Below are positions 1 to 8,788 of a DNA stretch of 64,000 nucleotides, one piece after another. Origin of the DNA: Paraclostridium tenue (GTDB taxonomy: Bacteria > Bacillota > Clostridia > Peptostreptococcales > Peptostreptococcaceae); the NCBI RefSeq assembly GCF_015668515.1, contig NZ_JADPFO010000001.1:708823-772822 (forward strand), read 5' to 3'. The notes under the pieces are model-generated. The model was given only the letters and a program-made list of their open reading frames with translations, was not told the origin of the DNA and did not search any database. Position 1 is the first letter of the stretch. Each line of letters begins with the position of its first letter. The translations under genes were made by a program, and so were the position numbers.

Positions 1-159
1 GGTATTAGACAAAAACTATTTGCACTCTAGTAGACCGAGGATATCTAGTAGATTCATTATATTTAATATGATATTTTTTCAAATATCTAGTCCCAATCAC
101 TTCCAAAGATACTATCAAAAGGTTAGATATAATCTAGCTTTTGCCTAGTAAGTGTTGGT
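1..159. repeat. 159-bp direct repeat, copy 1
   Basis: By eye this block is base-for-base the same as 2208-2366 and in the same orientation. Weaker similarity continues past it to about 240 (the matching tail of copy 2 reaches about 2440). The window starts inside the repeat, so its left limit is unknown. It lies just downstream of the anti-sigma gene, and together the two copies bracket the sigma/anti-sigma pair. I see no convincing coding frame or transposase and no terminal inverted repeats, so its nature is unknown. Confidence 0.9.
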
Positions 160-256
160 AGATAATTAACTTTCATTAACTATCTGATTATATATTAACC
201 ATTCTTATAAAAAATATACATATGATTTAAATTTAATTATACTTATAAAAGTTAAC

Positions 257-1399
257 TTATTCCAAATCAACTCTAAAGCTAGATAAAGCTTTAGAGTTTT
301 GGTCTTCATCAGTAAGATTTTTTAATACTAAAATATCAATGTATTTTGGAATTTCACCTAAATTAACCAATTCATTTATTTGAGTATAAATTTTGTTTTC
401 TCCTTCACTACCCACAGACATTTGTAGTTCTCTTTTTTTATCATCCTTAACTATTACAAAGTTATTGTGAGGATTACCTAGAGATGGTTGAAAAGGAAGT
501 TGTATTTTAATCTCAACATAAGTCTTAGATACATCTACACCTTTTAATATATAGTCCCCATCTTTTTTATTAACTTCTATATGTTTTTTGCCGTCATCTA
601 CAGATTTTATATTAAAATCAAAAAACCATCTTCCTTTAATCTTACCTGTAAAATTAGGATGTTTATATTTAGGAATACCAAAAGTTATTTTAAAATTAGC
701 ATCTTCTATACTATTATTAGGATCTAATTCTATTAAACATGTGAATTTAGCACTGTATTCATCAATAAATTCAATAACTCCAGGTCCATAGGAATAAGAG
801 TTTGGTTCAATTTCGTTTATAGTCATTTTCAGATCATCTAAATACATATTTTTTTCACCATCTCCATAAGGCGAATCAGATATTGCTTTTATGTACTCAC
901 TTTTTTTAATAGGTTTATCTGTTTTTAATGTCATATCTAAGTATATTTTCTTTTTATCATACATTGCTTTATCTATAGTGATTTTTAAACCGTTGCTTTT
1001 ACTTGATACATTAACAGTAGTTGCTATTAATTTATTTTTTTCGTTTTTTTTCTTCTCTTTTTCTCTTTCAGGATAAATCTCTGTATTAGACTCAATACCA
1101 TCTTCATCATTAACAGATTTCTTGATTTTATCTAACATAGTTTGAAAATCAGATATATTTTGTATAATATTATCTGCTAAAGAAGGATTGATAACTCCAA
1201 TTCCTACTACTATTATTGATATTAATGCAATAGTTGATATTAATATATTAATTTTTTTCATTTTTTTCTTTATTCTTTCTGATGAATTTAATCTATCTTG
1301 CATTTTTATTGTTAATTCTTCATTATTATTAACTTCCACTTCTTTATACTTATCTATATCTATTTTTATTTTATTGAAAACTTTAAACTTATCTATCAT
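257..1399 (-). CDS. DUF4179-type membrane anti-sigma factor (probable)
   Basis: This 380-residue protein has a charged cytoplasmic head of about 50 residues, one membrane segment (about 51-71), a Lys/Glu-rich linker (about 95-125) and a large outer domain rich in beta strands. This layout is typical of DUF4179 proteins encoded just after ECF sigma factors in Firmicutes, which hold the sigma factor at the membrane until an envelope signal arrives. It starts 12 bp after the sigma gene, with a GGAGGGTG ribosome site, so the two are surely co-transcribed. The cytoplasmic head would bind the sigma factor and the outer domain would sense. The signal is unknown, and the family assignment rests on architecture and context. 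Confidence 0.72.
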   Translation of the reverse strand: MIDKFKVFNKIKIDIDKYKEVEVNNNEELTIKMQDRLNSSERIKKKMKKINILISTIALISIIVVGIGVINPSLADNIIQNISDFQTMLDKIKKSVNDEDGIESNTEIYPEREKEKKKNEKNKLIATTVNVSSKSNGLKITIDKAMYDKKKIYLDMTLKTDKPIKKSEYIKAISDSPYGDGEKNMYLDDLKMTINEIEPNSYSYGPGVIEFIDEYSAKFTCLIELDPNNSIEDANFKITFGIPKYKHPNFTGKIKGRWFFDFNIKSVDDGKKHIEVNKKDGDYILKGVDVSKTYVEIKIQLPFQPSLGNPHNNFVIVKDDKKRELQMSVGSEGENKIYTQINELVNLGEIPKYIDILVLKNLTDEDQNSKALSSFRVDLE

Positions 1400-1411
1400 A
1401 ATTTCACCCTC

Positions 1412-1930
1412 CTATTTTAAAATACTTTTGCGGATTTTTTTTCGTCCTCTAGACAATCTACTATGTAAATTAGTTACATTTGTATTTGTGTCTTTGGCTA
1501 TTTCTTCTAACTTATATCCGTTTAAATAGTATCTAATAAAAAGTTCTTTATCTTTATCATTTAGACAGTTTAAAATTTCATTTATTTCTTCTTCTAATTC
1601 TAATCTAGCTAAGTTTATATCTATGTATGAAGTGTTAGAATCTATTTCTAAATTTATTTTAGATATATATTTTCTTTTGTAATCTATTGCTTTGTATTTT
1701 GCTATTGCACAGATCCAATTTTTAAAAGTACTTTCTTTACTATTAAATCCATCAATATTTTCCCATATTAAAAAAAGCACATCACTTATACATTCTTCCT
1801 CATAATCTATTAATGGATTAAGATGTGTACGAATCACTGATGCCAATAGACCACCGTAAGTGTCTATTAACATTTCCATTCCCCGTTGATTACATTTTTT
1901 GATATATTTAATTATCAATTTATCTTTCAA
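1412..1930 (-). CDS. ECF-type RNA polymerase sigma factor
   Basis: This 172-residue protein is the usual ECF length. Region 2 covers about residues 20-90, including the WENIDGFN and FKNWICAIAKYKAIDYKRK stretches that bind core polymerase and the -10 element. Region 4 follows at about 110-170, with a helix-turn-helix around LNGYKLEEIAKDTNTNVTNL and the basic tail SRGRKKIRK. The start is a TTG codon after a strong GGGGGAGGGTG site. The anti-sigma gene follows directly. ECF sigma factors of this kind usually transcribe their own operon. I could not identify a clear ECF promoter in the 145 bp upstream. Confidence 0.88.
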   Translation of the reverse strand: MKDKLIIKYIKKCNQRGMEMLIDTYGGLLASVIRTHLNPLIDYEEECISDVLFLIWENIDGFNSKESTFKNWICAIAKYKAIDYKRKYISKINLEIDSNTSYIDINLARLELEEEINEILNCLNDKDKELFIRYYLNGYKLEEIAKDTNTNVTNLHSRLSRGRKKIRKSILK

Positions 1931-2076
1931 ACTTGCACCCTCCCCCTAAAAACCTTTTACAACATTTAATACGAATTTTATCATAAAAAACTGACAAAAA
2001 CTAAAATAATTTTTATAAAATTCTTATTATTTAATCAAATATTAATATAATTTTTCTTACACTATAAATACAAATA

Positions 2077-2126
2077 AAAAAAGCACTGATTTGATAGCCT
2101 AAAACTCCAAATTCAGTGCTTTTTTA
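2077..2126 (-). terminator. Rho-independent terminator, family copy A
   Basis: A stem of AAGCACTGAATTTG paired with CAAATCAGTGCTT is flanked by A and T runs, so it could work in both directions. The same sequence, with only a few loop changes, recurs at 5891-5940. It separates the decayed locus and repeat copy 2 from the sigma factor gene. Confidence 0.8.
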
Positions 2127-2207
2127 AGGAGTAATATTGATTACATCCTTATCCTCTATGACTATTATTAAATATAGTTTGCAAGATAGCTCGGACTCTA
2201 ACCTTTG

Positions 2208-2366
2208 GGTATTAGACAAAAACTATTTGCACTCTAGTAGACCGAGGATATCTAGTAGATTCATTATATTTAATATGATATTTTTTCAAATATCTAGTCC
2301 CAATCACTTCCAAAGATACTATCAAAAGGTTAGATATAATCTAGCTTTTGCCTAGTAAGTGTTGGT
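2208..2366. repeat. 159-bp direct repeat, copy 2
   Basis: Identical over 159 bp to window positions 1-159, in the same orientation, with a diverged tail to about 2440. A 73-codon open frame crosses it on the plus strand (2137-2355), but its composition looks random and copy 1 is cut by the window edge, so I do not call it a gene. The spacing of 2207 bp exactly spans the sigma/anti-sigma pair plus terminator A. The segment could therefore have been duplicated, or could excise, by recombination between the copies. Confidence 0.9.
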
Positions 2367-2412
2367 TTGACAGTTAAGTTTTATTAACTGTTTAATTATA
2401 TATTAACCACTA

Positions 2413-2746
2413 TTATAAAAAATATGTATATGATTTAAAAATATTATTTTTTATAGTCATCTGTTGTTTACTTCCTGATATAATTTCATTTGAACAAGTC
2501 TTTGTTAACTCTTTCATACATATTCTAGCTGTACCTTTATAATCTATAATATAATACGTAATTTTTATTATTTAAATTATTTTCTAATTCTTTCATAGCA
2601 TTTATTGTACTTTAAAAGTATGTATCTAGTATATAAACTTTATCTTTATAACTAGAATTTTTACCTAATTCTTGTAATATTGTTAACTTATTTATAGTCA
2701 AATCTAAAAATTCTTTATCTAATCTAGTTTCTTCTATCTGACCCAT
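2413..2746 (-). pseudogene. Decayed gene of unknown family
   Basis: Reading the minus strand from an ATG at 2744-2746 gives a plausible frame of about 40 codons (starting MGQIEETRLDKEFLDLTINK). It then meets a stop, and continues in another frame with MKELENNLNNKNYVLYY and then DYKGTARICMKELTKTC, stopping at 2413. The amino-acid composition is gene-like in each piece, but at least two frame breaks interrupt it. I do not recognise the family. The 3' end runs into the diverged tail of repeat copy 2. Best read as the remains of a small cytosolic protein gene. Confidence 0.4.
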
Positions 2747-2842
2747 AGAAGTATATGATTATAAAAACTTAGTAGATTAATAACTATCAATTTATTTTTA
2801 CCATAATATACCAATAAGTTTATATTCCATAAGATTTAAGAT

Positions 2843-2874
2843 AAAAATAAAAGCTAGTAATACAAACTAGCTCT
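2843..2874 (-). terminator. Hairpin with T-run, likely terminator
   Basis: On the minus strand GAGCTAGT pairs with ACTAGCTT across a short loop and is followed by a T-rich run. It lies between the structured element at 2907-3001 and the decayed gene, and would be a second stop for the P-type ATPase transcript. Confidence 0.55.
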
Positions 2875-2906
2875 TGTTTATCACAAATTTTTTAATTTAT
2901 TATACG

Positions 2907-3001
2907 AAAAAAGTCTGAGGTTATCTAGCAATTTTACAAAACGTTAAAGCCCTGCTCTTTAGTCTTTACAGTGAAGGAAAATGCCATATAATCTCAAACT
3001 C
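2907..3001 (-). repeat. Structured repeat with conserved AACGTTAAAGCCC core, copy 1
   Basis: The outer arms (GAGGTTAT with ATAATCTC) can pair, and a T-run follows on the minus strand, so it probably ends the P-type ATPase transcript. The loop holds AAACGTTAAAGCCC. The outer arms, the TAGCAAT step and the loop core are shared with 60342-60403, which has a shorter interior. The paired positions differ between copies but still pair, which suggests a selected RNA fold rather than chance. Confidence 0.6.
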
Positions 3002-3007
3002 ATTATA

Positions 3008-5791
3008 TTATTTATAAACTCTTCTTATATTTCTAACCATATGTCCTTGTTTTTTCATTACTCTAAGTATAAACTTAACTACTTCATTTAAAACAAGTAC
3101 CATTGATGAAAGAAGTATTATTTTTATCCACATAAAATTGCTAAGTGCTACTGAATTAAAAAAGCTTCTAAAAACTTGTGTAAATAAAACTTGTACTATA
3201 CCAGTTATAAAAATTACATACAATGCTAACTTATTCTTAAAGAAATTTGGTATTACACTGTTAAGGCCAAACTCACGACAACTTAGGGCATTAAACAATG
3301 CACTAAATGCGAAAACTGAGAATACTACTGTTCCTTGTTCTTCTGGAGTAGCGTTTAACACATTGAAAAATGATTGAAGGTTCACTATTGATATTATAAG
3401 TACTGCATTTATAATTATATTTACTAACATACCTTTTGCTATAATACTAGCCTTTCTTTTAATTGGCTTTCTTTTAAGAACATAATCTCTAACTGGTTCT
3501 AATCCTAAAGCTAATGCTGGTGGTCCATCCATTATTATATTTACCCATAATAGTTGTATCGTAGTAAATGGCATTTCCGTACCCATAATTTGAGATATTA
3601 CAGCTATCATAAAAGCTACTATATTAACAGTAAGTTGAAACTGTATAAATCTTTGGAAGTTCTCATATATACCTCTTCCCCACTTTATACCATCAACTAT
3701 AGTACTAAAGCTATCATCTGTCAGTATTATATCTGATGCATTTTTTGAAACCTCAGTTCCTGATATACCCATTGAAATTCCAACATCTGCTTTACTTAAA
3801 GCTGGTGCATCATTTATACCATCTCCAGTAACTGCTACTACTTCTAAATTAGCTTGAAGCGCTTGTACGATTCTCATCTTCGTATCAGGCTTAGATCTAG
3901 CTACAATAGAAATATCATTTATTTCTTCTCTTAATTCTTCATCTGATAATATATCTATGTAAGTTGCTTCTACTGCTTTTTTCCCATCGTCTAAAAGACC
4001 TATCTCTTTTCCTATAGCCTTTGCTGTATTTATATTATCTCCCGTAAGCATTTTCACCTTTACACCTGCATCATAGGCTATTTGAATGGATTCTTTTACC
4101 CCTTCTCTTAACGGGTCAACTATACCAACAAAACCTCCAAAAATTAAATCTCTGCCTCTTTCATAAATTCCTAAGTCTTCAGTGCTAGCAATTTCATCTT
4201 CATAAGTTAGCGCAACCTGCATAGATGATTTATCTATAGTTTTATAAGCAAATCCCAATGTTCTCATAGACTTAACTTGAAGCTTTCTAATTTCATTAAG
4301 TATATTTCTTTTTATTTGAGGAGTCAAAGTTACTATATCCTTCCCTTTTTGCATATATGCACATTCTTCTAATAAAACTTCTGGAGCTCCTTTACTTAAA
4401 AATACTCCATTATCCTCCATATTTATCAACGATGACATTCTCTTTTTATCTGAGTTAAAAGGAACTTGTGATACTAAATTAACTTCTTTTCTAAATTTGT
4501 TATAATCTTTATTTCTATGATATAAAAGTAATGCACATTCAGTTGCACTACCTATGTATTTGTAATCTTTATCCTCTTTTTCAATATCAGCAGTCGAGTT
4601 TACTATACAATTTTCTTCAAAGTAACTATTACTATGATACTCACTACTATCAATATATTTTCCATCTATATACGCAACTTCTACCATCATTTTATTTTGA
4701 GTTAAGGTACCAGTTTTATCAGAACAAATTACTGATACACACCCTATAGTTTCACAAGCTTCTTTTTTAGTTACCAAAGCATTTATCTTTGCCATCTTCT
4801 GCATAGTTATAGCCAATGTAATATTTACCATAGTGGGTAAACCTTCTGGTACAGTTGCTACAATTAATGCTATGCAAACCATATATGCTCCTTTTGCTGG
4901 TTCTAGTGATTTTAAAAATGGTATTATTCCTGAAGTATCTAATATTATTTCTCCATTTGCATTCATTTTCATAATCATATACATACATAGTAAAAATGCT
5001 ACAATCCCTGAAACAATAGCTATTCTAGCTCCTAATTTTCCAAGCTTTAATTGAAGAGGAGTTTGGATATCATCATCACCTATATTTTGTGCTATTTTAC
5101 CCATTTCTGTTTTATCTCCTATAGTTGTTACCACCATAATTCCTCTTCCATAGGCTACAAGTGTTCCTCCAAATACCATATTAACTTGTTTTGCTGGTAT
5201 TGTATCTTGTTCTATTATTTCAGTTTTTCCATATACTACATCCATATCTACTATCTTCTCTGCATTTTTTAAAACATCTGCAGATTCGCCTGTAAGCATG
5301 TCCTCTCTTAACTTTAAGTTAATAGCCTGAATAAGCCTACCATCTGCAGGTATCATATCTCCACTTTCTATATAAATAATATCGCCAGGTACTAAATCTC
5401 TTTTGGATATTTGATGTATTTTTCCATTTCTTAATACCTTTACCTCTATATTTTCAGTTAATTTTGATAATGCTTGGGCTGCTTTTTTAGATTTGCTTTC
5501 TGTTGCTGCTCCTATGGATAGTCCTAAAATTATTGCTCCTAAAATTCCAAATGCATCATGAACTTCACCTACAAAGGCACTTATTACTGCAGCAGCTAAT
5601 AAAATCAATATCATTGGCTCCATGATACTGTCACTTATTGATTCTATTAATGATTTACCTTCTTTGATTTTAAATTCATTGTAACCATACTTTTTCCTTC
5701 TTTCTTCTACCTCATTAGTGCTTAATCCAATTTCAGGATTTACTTTTAGATATTTTAAGGCTTCATTAGTAGATTTACTGTAATATCTCAT
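3008..5791 (-). CDS. Cation-transporting P-type ATPase, Ca2+ (SERCA/PMCA) type
   Basis: This 927-residue protein is full length for bacterial P2-type calcium pumps. An N-terminal cation-ATPase domain (1-60) is followed by two membrane helices, the actuator domain with LTGES (about 165-170), and M3-M4 with the PEGLP ion-binding motif (about 315-319). The phosphorylation motif CSDKTGTLTQNK has its aspartate at 358. The hinge motif TGDGINDAPALSKADVG comes later, then six C-terminal helices. It would expel Ca2+ or a similar divalent cation using ATP. PEGLP and the hydrophilic loops match calcium pumps better than heavy-metal CPx ATPases, since no CPC is present. It is a single-gene unit with a GGGG site before ATG and its own terminator. 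Confidence 0.93.
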   Translation of the reverse strand: MRYYSKSTNEALKYLKVNPEIGLSTNEVEERRKKYGYNEFKIKEGKSLIESISDSIMEPMILILLAAAVISAFVGEVHDAFGILGAIILGLSIGAATESKSKKAAQALSKLTENIEVKVLRNGKIHQISKRDLVPGDIIYIESGDMIPADGRLIQAINLKLREDMLTGESADVLKNAEKIVDMDVVYGKTEIIEQDTIPAKQVNMVFGGTLVAYGRGIMVVTTIGDKTEMGKIAQNIGDDDIQTPLQLKLGKLGARIAIVSGIVAFLLCMYMIMKMNANGEIILDTSGIIPFLKSLEPAKGAYMVCIALIVATVPEGLPTMVNITLAITMQKMAKINALVTKKEACETIGCVSVICSDKTGTLTQNKMMVEVAYIDGKYIDSSEYHSNSYFEENCIVNSTADIEKEDKDYKYIGSATECALLLYHRNKDYNKFRKEVNLVSQVPFNSDKKRMSSLINMEDNGVFLSKGAPEVLLEECAYMQKGKDIVTLTPQIKRNILNEIRKLQVKSMRTLGFAYKTIDKSSMQVALTYEDEIASTEDLGIYERGRDLIFGGFVGIVDPLREGVKESIQIAYDAGVKVKMLTGDNINTAKAIGKEIGLLDDGKKAVEATYIDILSDEELREEINDISIVARSKPDTKMRIVQALQANLEVVAVTGDGINDAPALSKADVGISMGISGTEVSKNASDIILTDDSFSTIVDGIKWGRGIYENFQRFIQFQLTVNIVAFMIAVISQIMGTEMPFTTIQLLWVNIIMDGPPALALGLEPVRDYVLKRKPIKRKASIIAKGMLVNIIINAVLIISIVNLQSFFNVLNATPEEQGTVVFSVFAFSALFNALSCREFGLNSVIPNFFKNKLALYVIFITGIVQVLFTQVFRSFFNSVALSNFMWIKIILLSSMVLVLNEVVKFILRVMKKQGHMVRNIRRVYK

Positions 5792-5890
5792 ACGCTCATC
5801 CCCTTCGTTAATTTGCTTTAAAACTTATATATTTATATGTTTTTATACTTATATATATTACAAATTTATTTATATTAAAAAAATACACTA

Positions 5891-5940
5891 AAAAAAGCAC
5901 TGATTTGATAGCTTAAGACTTCAAATTCAGTGCTTTTTTA
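5891..5940 (-). terminator. Rho-independent terminator, family copy B
   Basis: AAAAAAGCACTGATTTG pairs with CAAATTCAGTGCTTTTTT. It is nearly identical to 2077-2126. It ends the hydrolase/ClC transcript before the P-type ATPase gene. Confidence 0.85.
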
Positions 5941-5989
5941 TGGATTAATTAATTTAATCTTCTTATACTATATTAGGTTAAATAATATC

Positions 5990-6763
5990 TTATATATTTT
6001 CTTTGTAGAAAACATCTAATTTTTCAATAGCTTTTCTAACTGACTCTTCTTTATCGTATAAATCATAGTGACTTACACCTTCAAGAATGAATAAATCCTT
6101 TTTCTTTGAAGCCGCTTTATTATAAAGTTCATGACCATCTCTATATGAACCAAAAGCTCCTTGTACATCTCCAACAATTATTTGTAAAGGTTGAGTTAGT
6201 AAACTTTCTGCTAAATGAAAAGCATCAAAAGCTATTACTGATGCTACACTAGTAAAGTTTAACTTATTTGGAGAGTTAGGACTTTGACCTCTTGAAGTTG
6301 TATAATAATCAACAGCTTCTATAATGTCTATATCATTAATACCTGCTTGTTCTCTTTCCTCTTGATTTTTAGGAATCCAATTTGTAATCATTGTTTCATC
6401 CCCACGAGCTTCAGCAGTACGTTGCTTAGCAATTGCTTCTAATGTTTTTATAGGATCATTACTTTCACGATATACACGACCAATATTAGCACCAACAACT
6501 GTACCAATAGCTTTGATTCTCTTATCTGTCATAGCAGCATTTACTGCATAACCTCCTCCTGCACAAACACCTAATACACCTATACGATTTTCATCTACAA
6601 AATCAAGTGTTGTTAGATAATCTACTGCTGAGCGGATATCTTCAACCCTTGCAGCTGGTTCTTCAATATATCTAGGTTCTCCTTCACTTTCTCCTTGATA
6701 TGATGCATCAAATACAATAGTTACATATCCTAGTTCAGTAAGTTTTTTGGCATATATTCTCAA
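5990..6763 (-). pseudogene. 5'-truncated alpha/beta hydrolase (dienelactone hydrolase-like)
   Basis: The 257 codons from a TTG begin in the middle of an alpha/beta hydrolase fold. The first residues (IYAKKLTELGYVTIVFDAS) correspond to the strand and helix that normally follow some 50-70 residues, including the oxyanion region. The nucleophile elbow GVCAGGG puts a cysteine at about 67, as in dienelactone-hydrolase-like members. The histidine motif is GVSHYDLYD near the C-terminus. A stop codon lies three codons upstream in frame, there is no ribosome site, and the ClC gene ends 17 bp away. This looks like a deletion joint that removed the N-terminus. It uses CGT/CGC arginine codons, unlike its AGA-using neighbours, suggesting foreign origin. 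A residual product cannot be excluded. Confidence 0.75.
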
Positions 6764-6780
6764 GGTTGATTAAATAATAC

Positions 6781-8055
6781 TTAAATCCTTATATTTTTAA
6801 TGTTAGATATTTTATTTACCACTTTACTTTCAATATCACCAACCATTTTACCTATAGCTGCGGATAATACCAACGGTATTACAGTGTTAATTGGAAAGAA
6901 AAATATCAATAAAAATATAGCTACATACATATTTCCTATAGCCTTACTTGCAAGCCCTGTAACTATTATAGACAAACAAAAAACTGGATCTATTGAAAAT
7001 AACTTGGACAATCCATAAGCTAGACAACTCCCAGAAAATATCAAAGGAAATATATGTCCACCTCTATGCCCTGTTGATAAACATATCTCTGTCAATAAAA
7101 GTTTTACTAATGATAATAGAATAAGCATATATGCAGATATGTTATTCCACTCAACAACTAATTCTCTTAATTCATGTTCTCCAGAAAATAATGTCCACGG
7201 AAAAATAGTTCCTAATATACCTATTCCTAATCCTCCAATTATTCCCTTTATTACTTTTTTATTTTCAATAGGTTTTAATATTTTATGTAGTACTAAAGCG
7301 TACATTTTGTATACATATGCAAGTAACATCGCTATAAAAATTAATGGTATAAACCACGTAATCTCTTTCAATCCAATATTACTTTGTCCAAATTTAACTA
7401 TAAATGAAGGTCTATTATCAAATTTTGATAATAATATAAATACTAAAAAACCAGCTATCGTTGTTACAGTATAAACAATTGTTTTTATTTTCTTTATTAC
7501 TTTTCTATTTTCTGAACTTTTTTCGCTTAGTGTATATATTCCAAATAAAGGTGCGTTAAATATAATCCCTGTACTAACTTGCATACTACATTCTATTAAT
7601 TCATCTGAATACTGATTAACAACATTCTTTTTCTTAAATCGTTCTTTCATTTTATCTCCAACAAAGGTAATTACTCCTCCTACAATGCCTGATAGTGCAG
7701 CCTCTGGTCCAACACTTGCACCAAAGAATAATATTGTTAAAGAATTTATTATAGAATGTTTTACCGATTTATACTCTACTCTTTTATTTTTCTTAAACTC
7801 AGCTAAAGTTTGGTCCATATATTTTGGATATCCTCCAAAATATTTTTGCGTGATTCCGACTAAAATACCACCTATGCTGGCAACTATTAAAGTCCAATAT
7901 TTTATATTAAAAAAATCTTTTAAAGTATGCCATATAAAGTGTATACCTATATTTACAATTCCTAAAAACGTCCATGTAAAAAGTCCTACAAATGCACCCA
8001 TAAGTGCGCTATTGAGCATTAAAGCTAAATCTAACTTTACAATTTTTCTATCCAA
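6781..8055 (-). CDS. ClC-family chloride channel or transporter
   Basis: This 424-residue polytopic membrane protein has ClC signatures: SVGPEAALSG (the GxEGP-like loop, about 115-125) and GHRGGHIFPLIFSG (the GxFxP loop, about 330-345), with ten or more hydrophobic helices. It would conduct chloride or exchange anions for protons. The first loop reads GPEAAL, so the exact gating glutamate assignment needs an alignment. The start is TTG after AGGAGG. The truncated hydrolase follows on the same strand. The C-terminus is short, with no CBS domains. Confidence 0.85.
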   Translation of the reverse strand: MDRKIVKLDLALMLNSALMGAFVGLFTWTFLGIVNIGIHFIWHTLKDFFNIKYWTLIVASIGGILVGITQKYFGGYPKYMDQTLAEFKKNKRVEYKSVKHSIINSLTILFFGASVGPEAALSGIVGGVITFVGDKMKERFKKKNVVNQYSDELIECSMQVSTGIIFNAPLFGIYTLSEKSSENRKVIKKIKTIVYTVTTIAGFLVFILLSKFDNRPSFIVKFGQSNIGLKEITWFIPLIFIAMLLAYVYKMYALVLHKILKPIENKKVIKGIIGGLGIGILGTIFPWTLFSGEHELRELVVEWNNISAYMLILLSLVKLLLTEICLSTGHRGGHIFPLIFSGSCLAYGLSKLFSIDPVFCLSIIVTGLASKAIGNMYVAIFLLIFFFPINTVIPLVLSAAIGKMVGDIESKVVNKISNIKNIRI

Positions 8056-8158
8056 TGCTATTTCCTCCTTAAGTTGCTTTTGAGTAAAGTTTTCTTCTAT
8101 ATTATACTCTATATTATAAATGAAATATCATATTTTTTACTTTATATATTTCCTCTTG

Positions 8159-8620
8159 TCAAAATTCTTCAATAGACATAAAGCTATATTTATTATTGTA
8201 CTTAACAATTTTTGTGATACATAGTTCTTCTTTATTTAAGTTTTTATATGATACTGTTGATCCTAATGTAACAGAAAATGGATATTTCTTTATCTAAATA
8301 GTCTAAGTGGTTTTTTATTTGGGATAATGCTTTTATTTTTTCTTCTACTATTTTTGATTGATTTCTTATATTTTGTACCATAAAATCTAGAGTAGCTTGT
8401 GAGCTTAAAATTTTTTTATTACATTTAGTGACATTCCTGTAGATTTAAACAACTTTATTAAATCTATGGTTGTTAATTGTTCTATGGAATAGTATCTATA
8501 ATTATTTTCTTGATTTATATATTTAGGTTTTAGTAATCCAATTTCATCATATTATCTAAGTGTTTTTAATGAAATACTAGATAATTTTGATATTTTACCT
8601 ATTGTAAAGTAGTTTTCCAT
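8159..8620 (-). pseudogene. MerR-family transcriptional regulator, inactivated
   Basis: After AAGGAG and ATG (8618-8620) the frame reads MENYFTIGKISKLSSISLKT, the MerR winged-helix start. A TAA then replaces a tyrosine codon at the R-Y-Y-D-E motif, and the frame resumes as YDEIGLLKPKYINQENNYRYY. A one-base shift after LNVIKKF leads into a dimerisation coiled coil (ATLDFMVQNIRNQSKIVEEK). A second shift leads into SVTLGSTVSYKNLNKEELC, the start of a BmrR/GyrI-like effector domain, which stops at 8159 after about 40 residues. One nonsense codon, two shifts and a short C-terminus make this a clear pseudogene. It sits upstream of the ClC gene with no intact partner in view. Confidence 0.85.
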
Positions 8621-8715
8621 AATAATCTCCTTATTTGTTAAAATTCAAATTAATAGTTATATAGATTATTTTAATATAAATTTTAAATAACTACATTATT
8701 ATCTATAAATATATC

Positions 8716-8750
8716 AAAAAAACACATTGATTAAATTATCAATGTGTTTT
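8716..8750 (-). terminator. Terminator of the sialidase gene
   Basis: ACACATTGAT and ATCAATGTGT form a hairpin with a T-run on the minus strand, 39 bp past the sialidase stop codon. Confidence 0.85.
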
Positions 8751-8788
8751 CGCTTATTTTAATAGTTAGGATAAATCTGATAAATACT

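Noticed and set aside
2137-2355. 72-codon open frame across repeat copy 2 on the plus strand
   Set aside because: No ribosome site, random-looking composition, and no conserved start in copy 1; the identity is at DNA level only.
7685-8083. 132-codon plus-strand frame opposite the ClC gene
   Set aside because: It mirrors the opposite coding strand, lacks a ribosome site and shows no family features.
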